Positions 1-5,904 of a stretch of DNA of 39,335 nucleotides are shown here, one piece after another. Source of the DNA: a virus; IMG/VR virus record IMGVR_UViG_3300009499_000019, positions 1-39,335 of that record. The stretch is one strand, 5' to 3'. How positions within the stretch are numbered: the stretch's first letter is position 1; each line of letters starts with the position of its first letter. The position numbers and the translations under genes are program-made. The notes beneath the pieces were generated by a model, which was given only the letters and a program-made list of their open reading frames with translations, made no database searches and was not told the DNA's origin.

Positions 1-13
1 TTGCAGTCTATTT

Positions 14-34
14 GGCACCCTATACGGCACCCTA
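14..34. other. Tandem 9-bp repeats, probable arm sites of a neighbouring element
   Basis: GGCACCCTA occurs at 14-22 and again at 26-34, exactly 12 bp apart. The prophage's own arm sites (GGGYATACA at 279-299 and 39169-39189) are also 9-bp words spaced 12 bp apart and lie a similar distance from the tRNA core. The sequence differs, so a different integrase would bind here. I infer that the bases left of 76 are the end of another element integrated earlier in the same tRNA. Plain chromosomal sequence remains possible. Confidence 0.45.
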
Positions 35-75
35 CAGAGAAAAATGAAACCACCAAGGTCGAAACCCGCATGGTT

Positions 76-130
76 ACGTAGTGGAGGCGCAGGGATTCGA
101 ACCCTGAACCAAGGGATTATGAGGCCCCTG
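76..130 (-). other. attL: Left attachment site with displaced 3' part of tRNA-Met
   Basis: Bases 76-123 are identical to 39213-39260. After one mismatch (124 against 39261) six more bases match. The repeat covers tRNA positions 32-73 plus six bases beyond the tRNA 3' end (ACGTAG). There is no 5' half of a tRNA here, so this copy is a remnant created by integration and not a functional gene. Identity stops in the anticodon stem, so strand exchange probably took place in or near the anticodon arm. Confidence 0.9.
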
Positions 131-145
131 GGGAGCCGCAAACCC

Positions 146-161
146 GCGAGATTCCGTGAGA
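146..161 (-). other. Two 10-bp-phased TCTCRC motifs, possible excisionase sites
   Basis: On the minus strand TCTCAC (161-156) and TCTCGC (151-146) lie 10 bp apart, one helical turn. Three related motifs with the same 10-bp phase lie in the right arm at 39127-39153. Phased short direct repeats inside attachment arms are typical for excisionase binding. The AlpA-type gene at 4648 could encode the partner. The motifs are short, so chance is a real alternative. Confidence 0.25.
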
Positions 162-278
162 CGCCATAAGATGGCACGAACATGGTCGGATTGCCTATGG
201 ATGAGCGTCCTTGCTGGGCATGGTCGTCTCACACAAGCTCAAGAATTGTCTCCGATTCTCGACCAAGCGCAGCCGATT

Positions 279-315
279 GGGTATACAGATGGGCATACAC
301 GGAGGATGTATGCCC
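279..315. other. Integrase arm-type sites overlapping the integrase start
   Basis: GGGTATACA (279-287) and GGGCATACA (291-299) form a direct pair with a 12-bp period. The reverse complement TGTATGCCC (307-315) follows and covers the integrase start codon. The same word pair with the same period is found in the right arm at 39169-39189. These are most simply the arm-type binding sites of the integrase. Binding at 307-315 would block translation-start DNA or the promoter region, suggesting autoregulation. Confidence 0.7.
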
Positions 316-1533
316 GAGCCAACCAAGAAACTCACGCAGCTCTGGATCGACAAGGGCAAAGTCGCCGAGGGGCGCGAGATCCGATCGGACACGATCGTCC
401 GGGCCCTCGCCATGCGAATGAGCCATACCGGCCGGAAGGTCTGGCAGATCACCTACCGCATGCCGGGCGAGCGACGCAAACAGGTGTTCGACCTGGGGCA
501 CTACTCCAAGGCTCACCTCGGCTTCGCAGAGGCCCGCAAGCGCGCGCAGGAAATTCTCGAGGGCGTGAGGGCCGGGATCGACCCGAAGAAGAAGCCCGAG
601 GAGCCTGACGTCCTCACCCTCAAGAAGCTGGCCGCACAGTATATCGAGCGCTACGCCAAAGCCAAGGGAAAGAAGACCTGGGACCGCGACCAGGAGCTCC
701 TTGATCGGAACGTCCTGGGCGATCTCGGCGATCGCCCGGCCCACGAGATCCGTAAGCGGGAGTTCATCGAGCTGCTCGAAGCGGTCGCCCGGACGGGCAA
801 GAAGGGGAATGGCGCCCCCATCGCCGCCAATCGCACGCTCGCGGTCCTCAAGACCATGTACAAGTGGGCTAACCAGGTCGACGTGCTCGAGAGCTACGAC
901 CCGGTACGGGACATCCCGAAGATCGCTCCCGAGAACCGGCGCGACCGCGTGCTCAGCGTGGAGGAGATTTGCAAGGTGTGGGCCGTGTTCGGCGACTCCA
1001 AGAAGCTGCGGGGCTGCAACGGCCCCATGTTCAAGATGCGCCTGATCACCGCCCAGCGTGGCGGCGAGATCGAACACATGCGCTGGCAGGATCTCGACCT
1101 CGAAGGGGGATGGTGGAACATCCCCAAAGAGTTCACCAAGCCCAACCGGGCTCACCGGGTGCCGCTGTCACCCATGGCTCTGGCTATTATCCAGGCCCAG
1201 CCGCGCACCTGGGCGAAGAAGGGGGAAGAGCCCAGCCCGTGCGAGTGGGTCTTTCCGAACCCCAAGACTGGCAAGCCCATCATGAACCCCCAGAAGGCAG
1301 CCGATCAGGTCGTGACGGAGTCGGGTGTCTCGTTCGTGCTCCATGACCTGCGCCGGACCGCTTCCACCTACATGGTAGAGCTTGGTATCCCGGAACTCCA
1401 CGTCGAGCGGGTCTTGAACCACGCCGAGAAGGGGGTCACCAACCAGGTCTACAACCGGCACAAGTACGACAAGGAGAAGCGTCAGGCACTGGAGCGGTGG
1501 GCGGCGAGGCTGGGGGAGATTGTGGGGGCCTAG
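310..1533 (+). CDS. int: P4-type tyrosine integrase
   Basis: Site-specific recombinase that inserts and excises the prophage at the tRNA core. With the ATG at 310 the protein has 407 residues. GGAGG at 301-305 supports this start; an upstream in-frame ATG at 211 would read through the arm sites. The N-terminal part resembles the DUF4102/SAM-like arm-binding domain of P4 integrases. The catalytic residues are visible: R250 in QRGGE, H345 and R348 in HDLRR, H371 in VLNH, and the nucleophile Y381 in VYNRH. Length and motif order fit an active enzyme. It lies next to the left attachment site and reads into the element, the usual arrangement for this family. A repeat of its arm site overlaps the start codon, so it may repress itself. 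Confidence 0.95.
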   Translation: MPEPTKKLTQLWIDKGKVAEGREIRSDTIVRALAMRMSHTGRKVWQITYRMPGERRKQVFDLGHYSKAHLGFAEARKRAQEILEGVRAGIDPKKKPEEPDVLTLKKLAAQYIERYAKAKGKKTWDRDQELLDRNVLGDLGDRPAHEIRKREFIELLEAVARTGKKGNGAPIAANRTLAVLKTMYKWANQVDVLESYDPVRDIPKIAPENRRDRVLSVEEICKVWAVFGDSKKLRGCNGPMFKMRLITAQRGGEIEHMRWQDLDLEGGWWNIPKEFTKPNRAHRVPLSPMALAIIQAQPRTWAKKGEEPSPCEWVFPNPKTGKPIMNPQKAADQVVTESGVSFVLHDLRRTASTYMVELGIPELHVERVLNHAEKGVTNQVYNRHKYDKEKRQALERWAARLGEIVGA

Positions 1534-1555
1534 TTCAACAGAGGGCAGATCCCCC

Positions 1556-1840
1556 TCAACCCTTCACTGTCTCCCCAATCGTCCCCATGTCCCATCCCCC
1601 GCTCAGCGCCCCAACGATCGCCCTCGCCAGCTCGACCGCCGTCTCCTCGTCTGGCACCGCCCGGGAGAAGACGCCGCGGGAGTCCTCGCCTTCGGCCTGG
1701 CGCCGGAAGACTTCGACGAACCACTCGCCTCTGACCCGCCAAGCCACGACCTCGCCCAGGCCGTCATCGGCAGCCAGGTAGAGGCCGTAGAGGTCGGGCA
1801 TGACCTGGGAGTAGTAGGCGGTTCGGTCAACGAAGGTCAT
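1556..1840 (-). CDS. Hypothetical protein, 94 aa
   Basis: A small minus-strand gene directly after the convergent integrase (22 bp between the stops). The protein is acidic, starts MTFVDRTAYYSQ and contains a pattern of short beta-like stretches (YGLYLAADD, VVAWRVRGEWFVEVF) followed by a helix rich in E and A. I do not recognise a family. No strong ribosome site is visible upstream, only GCAAGG about 15 bases from the ATG. It lies 53 bp downstream of the lipoprotein gene on the same strand and may be expressed with it during lysogeny, as cargo genes often are. The reading frame could also be chance in GC-rich DNA. Confidence 0.5.
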   Translation of the reverse strand: MTFVDRTAYYSQVMPDLYGLYLAADDGLGEVVAWRVRGEWFVEVFRRQAEGEDSRGVFSRAVPDEETAVELARAIVGALSGGWDMGTIGETVKG

Positions 1841-1893
1841 GGCTTGCAGACCTTGCAGGGGTTACGGTGTGATCCCGGTGGAAAGCCAGGCAC

Positions 1894-2316
1894 CTACTTG
1901 AACTCCACCTTCGAGAAGACAACCGATACAGAGGTAATCTCGGGGCTTGCCTTATGCATGATCTCGAACTTCTTTGAGGCTCCCGGCAGCAGGTCCTCCA
2001 GATCGTTGGTAAACGCGGAGTCAACGATATCGCCGCTCGAGTTCTTATAGAATGCTGTCAGCTTCCAATATCTAACAGTCTGATCGCTGCCATTCTGGAC
2101 AGATCCTCTGATGTAGTCATAACCCCCATCAAGTACCCATTGCTTATTGACAACCGTTACCAGGGTTGCAGGATTGGGGGTTGGGCTAGGTGACGGGACT
2201 GGCGTTGGCAGGGAATTGATTGCGTTCACCACCCCTTGACAACCCACAGCCGATGCCAACGAAATGCCGGTCAAAGCGACTAGCATCGCAGAGGACCACC
2301 CTAAGAACCCCTTCAT
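1894..2316 (-). CDS. Small secreted lipoprotein with FxLYD-like domain
   Basis: Predicted 140-residue lipoprotein. The start at 2316 (MKGFLGW) gives a clean signal peptide: Lys2, a hydrophobic stretch to about residue 24, and a lipobox-like AVG followed by Cys26. A GTG at 2337 in frame would only add seven residues before it. A Pro/Ser/Thr linker (LPTPVPSPSPTPNP) follows, then a compact beta domain of about 85 residues. That domain reads GSVQNGS, YWKLTAFYKN, GDIVDSAF and LLPGASKKFEI, the pattern of FxLYD domains of bacterial surface proteins. The gene runs opposite to the early genes and is AT-richer than its neighbours, so it looks like a lysogenic cargo gene. It might alter the cell surface or block superinfection; that part is inference. 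Confidence 0.75.
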   Translation of the reverse strand: MKGFLGWSSAMLVALTGISLASAVGCQGVVNAINSLPTPVPSPSPTPNPATLVTVVNKQWVLDGGYDYIRGSVQNGSDQTVRYWKLTAFYKNSSGDIVDSAFTNDLEDLLPGASKKFEIMHKASPEITSVSVVFSKVEFK

Positions 2317-2398
2317 AATCCTTAAGACTCCCTTCACGAGTCGCTCACAGCCTGACGGCCGTCTGCGTGATCCGCATCACCTGACGCTTTTACGACGC

Positions 2399-2428
2399 TT
2401 GATAGAACATTCGTTCGATTGCTACCAT
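2399..2428 (+). promoter_or_regulatory. Promoter with GAAC-N4-GTTC LexA-type box
   Basis: TTGATA (2399-2404) and TACCAT (2423-2428) are 18 bp apart and can serve as -35 and -10 boxes. The spacer starts with GAACATTCGTTC (2405-2416), a perfect GAAC-N4-GTTC dyad, the operator form of Gram-positive-type LexA. Its place inside the promoter is where a repressor would act. The first downstream gene starts at 2451. This suggests SOS control of the 2451-3052 operon. Confidence 0.6.
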
Positions 2429-2450
2429 ATGGATGCAAGGAGACACGGTC

Positions 2451-2747
2451 ATGGCAGCTCACAACGACGCCCCGATTCACGACCAGCTCGCCGACTTGGC
2501 GATGCGCAACGCCGAGCTGAGGGGCCGCATCGAAAACGACTTCATCCAGCTCCTGGGGGTGCTCATCGGTATCGAGCGGCAGACGGACCGGTGTCTGGAA
2601 ACCGTGAATCGGGCACTGGGCCTGCAAAGGGCTGAGCGGTATGAGCGAGAGACGCCCGCATACCTGGACCGCCTCTGCGAGGTCGTAGGCCCAGGCATGG
2701 CTACTTTCCTTCGCTCCCAGCTTGAAGCTGGATGGGGGGTGGCGTAA
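2451..2747 (+). CDS. Hypothetical helical protein, first gene of the putative SOS operon
   Basis: A 98-residue protein (MAAHNDAPIHDQL). The ATG at 2451 is preceded by AAGGAG at 2438-2443 with 8 bases between, which is better than the ATG at 2433. The sequence is charged and probably all helical: LADLAMRNAELRGRIENDFIQLLGVLIGIERQTDR, then a C-terminal part with AYLDRLCEVVGPGMATFLRSQLEAG. No family is recognised. It lies directly behind a promoter with a LexA-type box and overlaps the next gene by one base (TAATG), so the two are surely co-transcribed. The position beside a repressor that cannot self-cleave makes an antirepressor role plausible, but nothing in the sequence proves it. Confidence 0.7.
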   Translation: MAAHNDAPIHDQLADLAMRNAELRGRIENDFIQLLGVLIGIERQTDRCLETVNRALGLQRAERYERETPAYLDRLCEVVGPGMATFLRSQLEAGWGVA

Positions 2748-3052
2748 TGCGCAACAGCACCGATCGCCTGTACACTCCATACGACGACACCGAGATGGAA
2801 GCGACGCGGCAGCGCTTGCTGTCAGCGGTCCAGAATCGTGACTGGTTCGCCATCCTATCGGAGCGCGAGCTGGTCCGGCGCGAAATGCGAGAGGCCGGGA
2901 TGCCGGTCCCCGAGGATCCGCCCATTTCGGCAGAGGACCAGAGGAAGGTTGACCGCGCGGTCGCGATCATTCGGGAGTTCCTAGCCGAGCAAGAAGCTGG
3001 CGAAGCCGATCCGCTGGCAGTTGGCGAAGGGCTCGAATCTCTTCCGGCTTGA
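2747..3052 (+). CDS. Hypothetical protein convergent with the repressor
   Basis: A 101-residue protein starting at the ATG that overlaps the previous stop (TAATG at 2745-2749). It is hydrophilic and mostly helical (TEMEATRQRLLSAVQNRDWFAIL, then DRAVAIIREFLAEQEAGE) with a short proline-containing turn (GMPVPEDPP). No family is recognised. Its last 86 bases overlap the 3' end of the repressor gene on the opposite strand, so transcription of this operon runs directly into the repressor message. This could lower repressor levels by transcriptional collision or antisense RNA, or the protein itself could bind the repressor. The C-terminal tail in the overlap is the least certain part. Confidence 0.6.
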   Translation: MRNSTDRLYTPYDDTEMEATRQRLLSAVQNRDWFAILSERELVRREMREAGMPVPEDPPISAEDQRKVDRAVAIIREFLAEQEAGEADPLAVGEGLESLPA

Positions 3053-3653
3053 GGGTGGCGAGGATTTCGCGGGCATGCTGCTCAACGGGATCCATCTCGG
3101 ATGTGACCGCCGACTCCCTGGCCAACCGCTGCTCAGCCTCGGCCACGTCCCTGGGCGCGTATCGGCTGTCCACCGACCGAACCGCTATCGCATGGGAAAC
3201 CTGGCGAAGGCGCTCCTCCTCTTCCGGGGTCCGAGCCTTGCGGCGGAGCGCTTGCTCTTCGGCCTGAAGCGCGGCCAGCTCGGAGTCAATTCGCTCCTTG
3301 CGTTCGCGGTGCAGCTGCACCCTCTCTTTGGCCTCGAGGATCGATGAGGCGGCGCGCTCGAAGACTTCAGCGTCGCTCAGCAGCTCCTTGGCCATCTCGA
3401 CCCGAACTGCTTCATCCTGACCTTCTAGGGCGGCCCAGGCTTTCAGCTCGGCAAGTGGCACACCTAGGTGAGGGGCGATCGCCTTCAAGACGGAGTCGGT
3501 GAAGGCCTTCTTGCCGCCCTCCATCTTGCTCAGGTTGCTTTGATCGACCTCGGCTAGTTCGGCCAGGCGATTACAGCTGAGTCCCTTCTGGGCCCTCAGC
3601 TTCACCACTCTGTCGGCCAACGTATGTGTCAAATCTGACATAGCTTGCTTCAT
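2967..3653 (-). CDS. XRE-family prophage repressor without S24 domain
   Basis: Predicted DNA-binding lysogenic repressor, 228 residues. The N-terminal part carries an XRE/lambda-type helix-turn-helix: LADRVVKLRAQKG, CNRLAELAEVDQSNLSKMEGG, then LKAIAPHLGVPLAEL (about residues 12-70). The middle is a long charged coiled coil (about 85-155, rich in E, R, K, A). The C-terminal part contains DPVEQHAREILATLKPEEIRALRQLPADRLRQLLARL. There is no Ser/Lys pair or Ala-Gly cleavage site of the S24/LexA peptidase family, so RecA-driven self-cleavage is not expected. The start may be 3653 (MKQAM) or the second ATG at 3641 (MSDLTH); neither has a good ribosome site. It is divergent from the Cro-like gene across the ACCTA operator cluster. 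Confidence 0.88.
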   Translation of the reverse strand: MKQAMSDLTHTLADRVVKLRAQKGLSCNRLAELAEVDQSNLSKMEGGKKAFTDSVLKAIAPHLGVPLAELKAWAALEGQDEAVRVEMAKELLSDAEVFERAASSILEAKERVQLHRERKERIDSELAALQAEEQALRRKARTPEEEERLRQVSHAIAVRSVDSRYAPRDVAEAEQRLARESAVTSEMDPVEQHAREILATLKPEEIRALRQLPADRLRQLLARLGTPE

Positions 3654-3664
3654 CGTACCGGTTT

Positions 3665-3744
3665 ACCTAAATTTAACCTAGGTCTGTATTGACCTAAGGT
3701 TTATTTCGACCTATGCTGTTCACAGCTAGGTTGAATTGGACCTA
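3665..3744. promoter_or_regulatory. Operator cluster of six ACCTA half-sites
   Basis: The AT-rich gap between repressor and Cro-like gene holds ACCTA or its complement at 3665, 3676 (perfect palindrome ACCTAGGT, 3676-3683), 3692 (ACCTAAGGT), 3709, 3727 (TAGGT, inverted to 3709) and 3740. The 3709/3727 pair frames a further inner dyad, GCTGT-TC-ACAGC. Starts are spaced 11-18 bp. This is the expected binding region of the repressor and the Cro-like protein and overlaps the rightward promoter. Confidence 0.8.
3689..3717 (+). promoter_or_regulatory. Rightward early promoter
   Basis: TTGACC (3689-3694) and TATGCT (3712-3717) are separated by 17 bp, a good sigma-70-type match. Two ACCTA operators overlap it: ACCTAAGGT at 3692 covers the -35 edge and ACCTA at 3709 covers the -10. 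Transcription would begin shortly before the Cro-like gene at 3758 and drive the early operon. A leftward promoter for the repressor must lie in the same gap but is not clear by eye. Confidence 0.65.
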
Positions 3745-3757
3745 ACGGAGGAGCCAA

Positions 3758-3979
3758 ATGAAGAGCATCAAGGACGCCTGGAAGAAGGCGGGATTCGACA
3801 CCCGAGGAAAGGCCGCGGCCGCAGCGGGGATTCACCGGGACCAGCTTGCCAAGTACGAGCGCGGGACGCACAAGCCTGGTCTCGAGGTCTTGCAGCGGAT
3901 GGCCAACGGCTGGGGAACCACCATTGACGAGCTGACCGGCCGGCCCCCGAGCGCCACCCCCAATCCACCGGCGGCGTAA
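3758..3979 (+). CDS. Cro-like XRE regulator
   Basis: A 73-residue protein that is nearly only a helix-turn-helix. GKAAAAAGIHRDQLAKYERGTHKPGLEVLQRMANGWGTTIDELTG (about residues 17-61) has the XRE layout: helix 2, recognition helix, then the 'P-x-L-x-x-L' helix. A short Pro/Ala tail follows. GGAGGAG at 3747-3753 lies four bases before the ATG. The gene is the first one rightward of the operator cluster and divergent from the repressor, the classical place of Cro. It is expected to bind the ACCTA operators and turn down repressor and early transcription in the lytic cycle. Confidence 0.85.
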   Translation: MKSIKDAWKKAGFDTRGKAAAAAGIHRDQLAKYERGTHKPGLEVLQRMANGWGTTIDELTGRPPSATPNPPAA

Positions 3980-3992
3980 AGGGAGGACCACG

Positions 3993-4469
3993 ATGCTCGC
4001 ACCAAGTGATGTGGAACGCTTCTGGTCCAAGGTCGACAAGTCGGACGCTTGCTGGGTTTGGACGGGAATGCGGAACGATAGCGGCTACGGCCTGTTTATC
4101 CTGAAGGGGCGTTACCTCAGGGCTCACCGGATCGCTTTCCAACTGACCAGCGGAAACGTTCCGCAAGGGATCTGCGTTTGTCACCACTGCGACAATCCTC
4201 CCTGCGTGCGCCCTGACCACCTGTTTCTCGGGACCGTGGCAGACAACAACGCCGACATGGTCGCAAAGGGGCGAAACCGCAACAAAGTCCATCTAGGCGA
4301 ACAGAATGGCCAATCAAAGCTCACCTCCAAGCAGGTTGACGAGATCAGGTTTAGGTACGCAGCCGGAGGAATCACCCAACGAGAGCTTGCTCGTCAGTAC
4401 GGCGTTTCCAACTCCCTGATCGGCCACATCGTTACCCGTCGTTTCTGGCGGGACGGTGGGTCTGCCTAG
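3993..4469 (+). CDS. HNH homing-type endonuclease with C-terminal HTH
   Basis: A 158-residue free-standing HNH nuclease. The N-terminal half has the common phage pattern FWSKVDKSDACWVWTG, GYG, AHRIAFQLTSG, then CVCHHCDNPPCVRPDHLFLGT (about residues 58-80), where the His/Cys residues form the beta-beta-alpha metal site, and DNNADMVAKGR. The C-terminal part (LTSKQVDEIRFRYAAGGITQRELARQYGVSNSLIGHIV, about 110-150) is a helix-turn-helix that would give target specificity. GGGAGG precedes the ATG. Such genes usually spread as mobile intruders between phage genes and are not needed for growth. A relative of the same family lies at 8680. No intron or split gene is visible around it. Confidence 0.85.
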   Translation: MLAPSDVERFWSKVDKSDACWVWTGMRNDSGYGLFILKGRYLRAHRIAFQLTSGNVPQGICVCHHCDNPPCVRPDHLFLGTVADNNADMVAKGRNRNKVHLGEQNGQSKLTSKQVDEIRFRYAAGGITQRELARQYGVSNSLIGHIVTRRFWRDGGSA

Positions 4470-4522
4470 ATCTTCCCCAGTTTCCCCAACTTGTTAACAG
4501 ATGTAAAGGAGATCCGCACGCC

Positions 4523-4651
4523 ATGCCCAGCATCGGTCTGCTACTCGCCACGGACGGGCGCGGCAAGCTCGTCACCGGCCGCAAAGCCAAGTCACTGCGG
4601 CGCCGGACCTGGTGGTCGGCGATCGCCTCGCTCTTTGGGAGGCGGTCATGA
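4523..4651 (+). CDS. Small basic protein, 42 aa
   Basis: A short gene beginning ATGCCCAGC, preceded by AAAGGAG at about 4505-4511. The product (MPSIGLLLATDGRG... ending SLFGRRS) is strongly basic: a KLVTGRKAKSLRRR stretch is followed by a Trp-rich hydrophobic patch (TWWSAIASLF). It ends in an ATGA overlap (4648-4651) with the AlpA-like gene, a sign of translational coupling. No family is recognised. The long spacing of the ribosome site (about 11 bases) and small size leave some doubt whether it acts as a protein or as a leader peptide for the next gene. Confidence 0.5.
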   Translation: MPSIGLLLATDGRGKLVTGRKAKSLRRRTWWSAIASLFGRRS

Positions 4652-4824
4652 TTCTCCGCCTCAAGGACGTGATCACCCGGACAGGCCTCAGCCGCCCCAC
4701 CATCTACCGCCTCATCGCTCGAGGTGAGTTTCCTCGGCAGGTCGAGCTGGGGCCTAACAGCGTGGGGTGGCGAGCTGACAAGGTCCAGGAGTGGATCGAG
4801 ACCCGTGTGGAGCGCGGCGCATAG
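4648..4824 (+). CDS. AlpA-family regulator, likely excisionase
   Basis: A 58-residue winged-helix protein of the AlpA/MerR-like family. RLKDVITRTGLSRPTIYRLIARGEFPRQVELGPNSVGWRADKVQEWIETR has all the hallmarks: the helix-turn-helix 'TGLSRPTIYRLI', the 'GEFP' wing turn, 'VGW' and the C-terminal helix. GGGAGG at 4637-4642 supports the ATG at 4648, which overlaps the stop of the preceding small gene. AlpA-like proteins act as excisionases or activate excision in elements with P4-type integrases, and this prophage has no other excisionase candidate. The phased TCTCRC repeats in both arms are possible binding sites. Confidence 0.85.
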   Translation: MILRLKDVITRTGLSRPTIYRLIARGEFPRQVELGPNSVGWRADKVQEWIETRVERGA

Positions 4825-4844
4825 GCGCCAGGAAGGAGACCAAG

Positions 4845-5207
4845 GTGGACACGAACACCGCACAAAAGAATGAGGCCGCTGCGGCTGGTACCCGCAACGA
4901 CCTCGGAAGCCCTGTGGACAAGGCACAGTTCGATACTGCCACGCTTCGCGAGGTTCGGCAAGCCCTGGTGCGGCTCAAGCAGGAGGCAGAGGAGACGAAT
5001 CACAACGGCTTCCTCAACTTCTACCAAGGCGCCCTCTTGGACGAGATCCGGATGGTGGACAACGCCATCCAGAAGGCTATCTACCGCGACCTTCAGGCAT
5101 GGCGAAAGGCCAACGGCCACCACTACTACTCCCAGGCCGAGGCCTATTCGATCGCCCAGGAGCGCTTCGAGCAGTGGCAGGCCGAACAGGAAGGGCGGGT
5201 GGCGTGA
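4845..5207 (+). CDS. Hypothetical early protein, 120 aa
   Basis: Starts with GTG at 4845, six bases after AAGGAG (4833-4838); the upstream in-frame ATG at 4791 lies inside the AlpA-like gene and lacks such a site. The product is acidic and mostly helical, with a disordered N-terminus (MDTNTAQKNEAAAAGTRND) and a region rich in charged and aromatic residues (LREVRQALVRLKQEAEETNHNGFLNFYQGALLDEIRMVDNAIQ; YYSQAEAYSIAQERFEQW). No family is recognised. It overlaps the next gene by one base (TGATG) and belongs to the early operon of small genes. Confidence 0.75.
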   Translation: MDTNTAQKNEAAAAGTRNDLGSPVDKAQFDTATLREVRQALVRLKQEAEETNHNGFLNFYQGALLDEIRMVDNAIQKAIYRDLQAWRKANGHHYYSQAEAYSIAQERFEQWQAEQEGRVA

Positions 5208-5386
5208 TGCTGATCAACCGGGAAACTGGCCTGCCGGCCACTGAACTGGAATGGAAGCAGGTAATGGATCGCACCCGCGAGATTTTTGCCAGCCCCTATT
5301 CGTCGCCTGAACAGCTCGAGTGGGCGATCGCCGTGAACCCGGAGGGCTATATGGACGCGCCCGTGATCTACCGGAGGTATGCGTGA
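5207..5386 (+). CDS. Hypothetical early protein, 59 aa
   Basis: Starts at the ATG overlapping the previous stop (TGATG, 5205-5209) and ends in the same kind of overlap with the next gene. The protein (MLINRETGLPATELEWKQV... VIYRRYA) has no recognised domain. The stretch DRTREIFASPYSSPEQLEWAIAVNPEGY suggests two helices with a Pro/Gly-rich turn. Coupled translation with its neighbours and codon use like theirs support a real gene. Confidence 0.65.
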   Translation: MLINRETGLPATELEWKQVMDRTREIFASPYSSPEQLEWAIAVNPEGYMDAPVIYRRYA

Positions 5387-5598
5387 TGGACGACTTCAAC
5401 CCGCCCTTCACCAGCACCCCCCGCTGCCCCGAGTGCAACGGCACCGGCGGCTGGCACGAGGAAGGCGGAGCCTTCGAGTTCTGCGAGTGCGAGGTTGGGC
5501 GGTCCCGCTTCGCCCGCAACAATCCCGATCTCTGCCCCGCCTGCGTCGGACCCTGGAGCGCGCCCCACACATGCGAGAGCGAAAGGAAGGCCGCTTGA
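5386..5598 (+). CDS. Small zinc-ribbon protein, 70 aa
   Basis: Starts at 5386 within TGATG. Cysteines stand in paired motifs: CPECNGTGG (DnaJ-like CxxCxGxG), CEC a few residues later, and CPAC followed by HTCE near the C-terminus. This makes one or two zinc-binding knuckles likely. Such mini zinc fingers are common in phage early regions, where they bind nucleic acid or a host protein; which one cannot be read here. It overlaps the next gene by one base. Confidence 0.7.
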   Translation: MDDFNPPFTSTPRCPECNGTGGWHEEGGAFEFCECEVGRSRFARNNPDLCPACVGPWSAPHTCESERKAA

Positions 5599-5897
5599 TG
5601 ATGAGCGCATACGACCACTGGGTCACCCATGACCCGCGACCCGATGCCGAGATGGACAGCGACGAGGAGGTGGGGATCCTGCTCCGCGTCCTCGCGCGCA
5701 AGGTCAGGAACGAGTGGGGCCGCATTTCCTCGCAGCCGTGCCCTCCCAACCACATTCTCGATCACGTCCTCGAGATCGCCCTGGGCGATGGCGAGATCTG
5801 GGAAGCGGCGCTCCGCGAGCATCGCAAGGCGATCGACGAGGAATGGGCGGAGGCCTGCGCCGAGCGGGCCAACGATGGCCCGGATCACGACGAGTAG
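5598..5897 (+). CDS. Hypothetical acidic protein, 99 aa
   Basis: Two ATG codons in a row (5598 and 5601) follow the previous stop with a one-base overlap. The protein is acidic and helical: DEEVGILLRVLARKVRNEWGRI, then HILDHVLEIALGDGEIWEAALREHRKAIDEEWAEACAERAND. No family is recognised. It sits in the chain of overlapping early genes, so it is probably translated from the same message. Confidence 0.7.
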   Translation: MMSAYDHWVTHDPRPDAEMDSDEEVGILLRVLARKVRNEWGRISSQPCPPNHILDHVLEIALGDGEIWEAALREHRKAIDEEWAEACAERANDGPDHDE

Positions 5898-5904
5898 GTG
5901 CCCA

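Noticed and set aside
76-130. A second tRNA gene at the left edge
   Set aside because: Only tRNA positions 32-73 and a short adjacent match are present; there is no D arm or 5' acceptor strand, so it is an attachment-site remnant.
2967-3653. LexA-like self-cleaving repressor
   Set aside because: No Ala-Gly cleavage site and no Ser/Lys catalytic segments are present; the C-terminal half is a coiled coil.
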